This document shows positions 5,939 to 8,692 of a DNA stretch of 8,692 nt, one piece after another (position 1 is the stretch's first letter; every line of letters starts with the position of its first letter). A program made the position numbers and the translations under genes. The DNA lies in NCBI GenBank assembly GCA_016296675.1, contig JAEDIV010000113.1, forward strand, positions 1 through 8,692. The letters are read 5' to 3'. The notes under the pieces were generated by a model that worked only from the letters and a program-made list of their open reading frames with translations, was not told where the DNA came from and did no database searches. The stretch is from Clostridia bacterium (GTDB taxonomy: Bacteria; Bacillota; Clostridia; Christensenellales; Aristaeellaceae).

Positions 5939-7716
5939 GAAAAAGTCCGCTCCTTTCAAGGATTTACATAAGCGTATTTGTGTCATTTGTGCTGATGGTG
6001 CTGCTGATCTGGATGCTGTTTGTGCAGCTGTCCAGAAACGTGTTTCTGAATCTGGGAACGGCAGAGCTAACGCCCAAGGCGCAATCGCTTTCCACCATTG
6101 TCGCCGATTATCTGGAAGGGCGCGTATCTGAAAGCATTATTATGTCCTTGGCTGACACGGGCGACGATAATTCAGGCGTCATCAATGCCTATCTGATCAT
6201 CACAGACAATACAGGCGCAGTGCGCTTTATGAGCGACAAGGCTTCCGCAAAGATGATCCTGGATATCGAAAAATATTCCTCATTACTGAATAATGCGGAC
6301 TCCATTGTCCGCATGCAGTCCGTCGGCATCATCGGCGACATCATCGTTGTCGGCGTTCCCGTGAAAAACGCAGCCGGTGAAATGCTCGGCACGCTTTTCC
6401 TGTACATGCCCCAGTATGAAGCGTTTGCCACCCGCGGCGCACTGGCGGGGTCGCTGATTCTCACCATGCTGATCATCACCCCCATCGTGTTTCTGATTCT
6501 GAACGTGCTTTTGTACCGGATCATCCGTCCCATCCGGCGCATGAATGAGGTTGCACTTCAGATGGCGGACGGGCGTTTCGACCTGCGCGTCAACGAGGAA
6601 ACCTTCGGCGAAATCAGACAGCTGGCGCAGTCGTTCAACCGGCTTTCAAAAACGCTCAAAAAGACGTTCAGCGAGCTTACATTTGAAAGAAACCGGCTTG
6701 TACAGATTTTAAATGGCATGACCGAAGGCATTGCCGCCATCGATAAGGCCGGAAACATCACCCATATCAATCCTGCGCTTGAAAAGCTGTTTGCCAAAAA
6801 CACCGCTTCTCCAGATCCGCGTATGCGCGTGATCGGCCACAAGGAAGTATGGGAAGCCTTTGAAAAGACCATGCAGACGGGTGAAATCTCCACCTTCCAG
6901 CTGACCGAATACACGACCGTCATCCACGCTTCCATCGCACCCGTCAAAAACGACAACGGCAAAATCGAAGGCGCGGTCGGCCTGTTCATGGACATTTCCA
7001 CAGAAGCGCAGCTGGAAAAAACCCGACGCGAATATGTCGCCAATGTCTCCCACGAAATGCGTTCGCCCTTAACGGCAGTGCGCGGCCTGATCGAGCCCTT
7101 GAGAGACGGCATGGTGACCAACGAGGACACGAAAAAGCGCTATTATGACATCATCCTGCGCGAAGTCGTGCGCCTTTCAAGGCTTATCAGCGATCTTATG
7201 GAGCTTTCCCGCCTGCAAAGCGGCAATCTCGCCATCGAACCTGACGTATTCTCAATCGGCGAAATGATCGAGGATGTGATCGAAAAATACGCCTCCATAT
7301 GTCAGGAGAAGCATATAAAGCTGACCGCGCAGTCCGACTTTGACGCCTGCCCCGCGCTGTACGCAAACCCGGACCGGATTGAGCAGCTTCTGGGCATTCT
7401 GATCGACAATGCGGTCAAGTATACCCCCGAAAACGGAGAAATCTCAATATCCGGCGACTGGTCCGGCGAAAGAGCCGTTTTCCGCGTATCCGACACCGGC
7501 ACAGGCATCGCCAGGGAACATCTCCCCCACGTCTTTGAGCGCTTCTACAAGGTGGACAAAGCCCATTCCGGCCTGGGTTCCGGGCTCGGTCTTTCCATCG
7601 CCAAGGAAATGATGGATCTGATGGGCGAAAGCATCTGTGTCGAAAGCGAAGAAGGAAAAGGAACCACATTTACCTTCACCTGCCGAATGTATTTAAATCT
7701 GCCGGAAGCCATTTAA
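5935..7716 (+). CDS. Sensor histidine kinase, PhoR/WalK-like (extracytoplasmic sensor, HAMP, PAS, HisKA, HATPase)
   Basis: This membrane kinase should autophosphorylate on histidine and pass the phosphate to the regulator encoded just upstream. The 593-residue product has a first membrane helix (about 11-33), an extracytoplasmic domain (about 34-167), and a second helix (about 168-194). Then come a HAMP linker (about 195-247), a PAS domain (about 250-355), HisKA with H373 in NVSHEMRSPLT, and the ATPase domain. The ATPase domain shows the N box DNAVKYTP (N492), DTGTGI (520-525), FERFYKVD and GSGLGLSIAKEM. The extracytoplasmic part has the hydrophobic-strand pattern of a CACHE-like fold (AYLIITDNTGAVRF and IIVVGVPVKNAAGEMLG), but that assignment is tentative and the ligand is unknown. 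Position H+4, usually Thr or Asn, is Ser377. The start ATG overlaps the regulator's TGA (ATGA), with GAGG 10 nt upstream inside the previous gene, which suggests coupled translation. No clear terminator follows, so read-through into the next gene is possible. Confidence 0.93.
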   Translation: MRKSPLLSRIYISVFVSFVLMVLLIWMLFVQLSRNVFLNLGTAELTPKAQSLSTIVADYLEGRVSESIIMSLADTGDDNSGVINAYLIITDNTGAVRFMSDKASAKMILDIEKYSSLLNNADSIVRMQSVGIIGDIIVVGVPVKNAAGEMLGTLFLYMPQYEAFATRGALAGSLILTMLIITPIVFLILNVLLYRIIRPIRRMNEVALQMADGRFDLRVNEETFGEIRQLAQSFNRLSKTLKKTFSELTFERNRLVQILNGMTEGIAAIDKAGNITHINPALEKLFAKNTASPDPRMRVIGHKEVWEAFEKTMQTGEISTFQLTEYTTVIHASIAPVKNDNGKIEGAVGLFMDISTEAQLEKTRREYVANVSHEMRSPLTAVRGLIEPLRDGMVTNEDTKKRYYDIILREVVRLSRLISDLMELSRLQSGNLAIEPDVFSIGEMIEDVIEKYASICQEKHIKLTAQSDFDACPALYANPDRIEQLLGILIDNAVKYTPENGEISISGDWSGERAVFRVSDTGTGIAREHLPHVFERFYKVDKAHSGLGSGLGLSIAKEMMDLMGESICVESEEGKGTTFTFTCRMYLNLPEAI

Positions 7717-7762
7717 AAGCTATCAAGGATCCAAAGAAGCGCAAATTTGTTTCAAAAAGTAG

Positions 7763-7791
7763 TTGTTTAAAAGGATGTTTTGCGTTATAAT
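7763..7791 (+). promoter_or_regulatory. promoter of the secreted protein gene
   Basis: TTGTTT (7763-7768) and a perfect TATAAT (7786-7791) are 17 bp apart, with a start point near 7798. The gene can therefore be expressed separately from the kinase. A second TATAAT at 7805-7810 directly abuts the ribosome binding site and is too close to serve this gene. Confidence 0.6.
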
Positions 7792-7810
7792 CATTGCATA
7801 GTTCTATAAT

Positions 7811-7816
7811 AGGAGG
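7811..7816 (+). promoter_or_regulatory. ribosome binding site of the secreted protein gene
   Basis: A perfect AGGAGG lies 9 nt before the ATG at 7826, which supports this gene being real and translated. Confidence 0.8.
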
Positions 7817-7825
7817 TATACCTTT

Positions 7826-8554
7826 ATGCGCAAAGCTTTCCTTTGCATGCTGTCGTTCATTCTTGTTCTTGCCGTTTTTCTGCCCGTCGGATATGCAGAA
7901 CCGGAAGACACGATTATAACTATAACGTTTATCAACAACAGTGATATCACCATCTCTGAATTCTACGGCGCTCCTGAAACCAAGCATACGAATTTTGGCC
8001 CCTACCGTAACAGCAAACGCATCAGGCCGGGCGAAACGGACGAGATCCGTTTCACTGCCGAAGAATTGGCCTCCGATAGTCTCTGGTGGATCAGACTTGG
8101 TTTGTCCAGCCCCCAAAGAACTGCGTACAAAAACTGGCATAAATTCGATCTTTCCGCCATCAAAGAAACCGGCATCATTAACTTCGTAAACGTTGAAGGA
8201 ACAAGCACCTACGCAATTCTCGCCGGCAAAAAAGATTTTTTCCATATGTCCAATACCACTTCTTTCAACATCGTCTCTTTGCATCTTTTCCCCAGCGGAG
8301 GCGAATACGGCGAAAATCGCCTGGAGCAGTCCTTCCTCCCTGGAGAAGTTCTTAAGATCAGTATGGGTTATGAGGAAGTCATGCAGGACACTGCCTGGGA
8401 TCTCAGAATCGGTGTCGAAGCTGAATCCGAAACCACCTATTTCACGCTTGAAAACTTCCCCATTGAAAAGCTCACCGGCTGCGAATGCGTAATCCTTAAG
8501 CCCTACAAAGACAGCATCAGCTTTTCATACAGCGATGAGCCTCTGGAGCCCTGA
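7826..8554 (+). CDS. Secreted protein of unknown function with two tandem copies of one domain
   Basis: I do not recognise this 242-residue protein. It has a clear Sec signal peptide: MRK, a hydrophobic core at about 5-20, and a probable signal peptidase I site after VGYA (cleavage before E25). It carries no lipobox, later membrane helix or cell-wall sorting motif, so it is predicted to be released or loosely attached. The mature part is two diverged copies of a beta-rich domain of about 85 residues (about 33-120 and 140-224). They align without gaps at an offset of 104 residues over the core: RIRPGETDEI matches SFLPGEVLKI, and LWWIRLGL matches AWDLRIGV. Both copies are aromatic-rich and start with an Asn/Ser/Thr-rich turn (INNSDITIS and SNTTSFNIV). 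Only the second copy has a cysteine pair (C219, C221). The gene follows the kinase by 109 bp in the same direction, with its own promoter and ribosome binding site and a strong terminator behind. A link to the two-component system is possible but unproven. Confidence 0.85.
   Translation: MRKAFLCMLSFILVLAVFLPVGYAEPEDTIITITFINNSDITISEFYGAPETKHTNFGPYRNSKRIRPGETDEIRFTAEELASDSLWWIRLGLSSPQRTAYKNWHKFDLSAIKETGIINFVNVEGTSTYAILAGKKDFFHMSNTTSFNIVSLHLFPSGGEYGENRLEQSFLPGEVLKISMGYEEVMQDTAWDLRIGVEAESETTYFTLENFPIEKLTGCECVILKPYKDSISFSYSDEPLEP
7922..8497 (+). repeat. internal domain duplication within the secreted protein gene
   Basis: Two protein-level repeats, 7922-8185 and 8243-8497, with a 312-nt (104-codon) period. 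Ten of 29 residues are identical between residues 65-93 and 169-197: P68/P172, G69/G173, E70/E174, I74/I178, E79/E183, E80/E184, D84/D188, W87/W191, R90/R194 and G92/G196. T99/T203, Y101/Y205 and F107/F211 continue the match. The similarity is visible only in protein, so the duplication is old. Confidence 0.75.
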
Positions 8555-8568
8555 CAATCCTACTTCTG

Positions 8569-8593
8569 AAAAAGCTGCCCCTTACGGGCAGCT
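8569..8593 (-). terminator. rho-independent terminator facing leftward
   Basis: A perfect 8-bp stem, AGCTGCCC (8573-8580) with GGGCAGCT (8586-8593) around a 5-nt loop. On the minus strand it runs into five T residues (A run at 8569-8573), whereas on the plus strand no T-tract follows. It therefore suits a minus-strand gene lying beyond the right edge that converges on this region. Confidence 0.6.
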
Positions 8594-8622
8594 CAGATCA
8601 TCAACAAACCTCCGGGAGAGGT

Positions 8623-8653
8623 ATGGAGAGGGAGATAACTCCCTCTCCATTTT
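8623..8653 (+). terminator. rho-independent terminator of the secreted protein gene
   Basis: A perfect 12-bp stem, ATGGAGAGGGAG (8623-8634) with CTCCCTCTCCAT (8639-8650), closed by an ATAA tetraloop and followed by TTTC, so a run of four T including the stem base. It begins about 70 nt after the stop codon and has no T-tract on the other strand, so it fits the rightward gene. Confidence 0.65.
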
Positions 8654-8657
8654 CAAT

Positions 8658-8686
8658 CGATTTTGGCGGCATGTACGCCTAAATCG
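8658..8686. repeat. third inverted repeat near the right edge
   Basis: CGATTTTGGCG (8658-8668) and CGCCTAAATCG (8676-8686) form an 11-bp stem with one mismatch and a 7-nt loop. Neither side has a T-tract, so it is not an obvious terminator. It could be an RNA structure, a protein site or part of a dispersed repeat; the window ends too soon to tell. Confidence 0.4.
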
Positions 8687-8692
8687 CGCGTT

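Noticed and set aside
5180..5986. Open frame of 268 codons on the minus strand opposite the response regulator
   Set aside because: It covers a certain gene and its promoter region, and has no recognisable domain.
7805..7810. Second TATAAT before the secreted protein gene
   Set aside because: A start point 7 bp downstream would fall in or past the ribosome binding site, so it cannot drive this gene; the TATAAT at 7786-7791 fits better.
7676..8284. Minus-strand open frame of 202 codons opposite the secreted protein gene
   Set aside because: The plus-strand frame has a signal peptide, a perfect ribosome binding site, a promoter and an internal duplication, so the minus frame is the shadow.
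8679..8692. Possible last codons of a minus-strand gene ending in TAG at the right edge
   Set aside because: Only about four codons would be visible, which cannot be told from chance.
1..8692. CRISPR arrays, tRNA or rRNA genes, insertion sequences, phage or defence genes
   Set aside because: I looked for regularly spaced repeats, cloverleaf-type sequences, transposase motifs and defence domains and saw none.

Overview
The window looks like a chromosomal stretch from a Gram-positive, probably gut-associated Clostridia-type Firmicute. The reasons are a full RNase Y gene, strong AGGAGG-type ribosome binding sites, sigma-A-like promoters with 17-18 bp spacers, AT-rich spacers between moderately GC-rich genes, and a large LacZ-type beta-galactosidase. 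No ribosomal RNA or other marker is present, so the order or genus cannot be named.

Layout: (1) 1-320 is an AT-rich non-coding region with a good promoter near 193-221 and a leader of about 93 nt. (2) 321-1862 (+) is rny, the membrane-anchored endoribonuclease Y. (3) 1863-1970 is a convergent spacer with two hairpin terminators, one for each flanking gene. (4) 1971-5042 (-) is lacZ, a full-length GH2 beta-galactosidase transcribed alone. (5) 5043-5239 is a divergent control region with a promoter facing each way. (6) 5240-5938 and 5935-7716 (+) are an OmpR/PhoB-family response regulator and a PhoR/WalK-like sensor kinase that overlap by ATGA. (7) 7826-8554 (+) is an unrecognised secreted protein built from two diverged copies of one domain, with its own promoter. 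(8) 8555-8692 is a non-coding tail with three successive inverted repeats, two of them terminator-like with opposite polarity.

How the parts may work together: RNase Y is a housekeeping mRNA decay enzyme and probably unrelated to the rest. The kinase should sense an extracytoplasmic signal through a domain of about 135 residues between two membrane helices and phosphorylate the regulator. Targets cannot be read from the sequence. The divergent lacZ and the downstream secreted protein gene are the nearest candidates, and this is inference only. Most of the window is ordinary. The part least explained by known families is the duplicated-domain secreted protein beside the two-component system.
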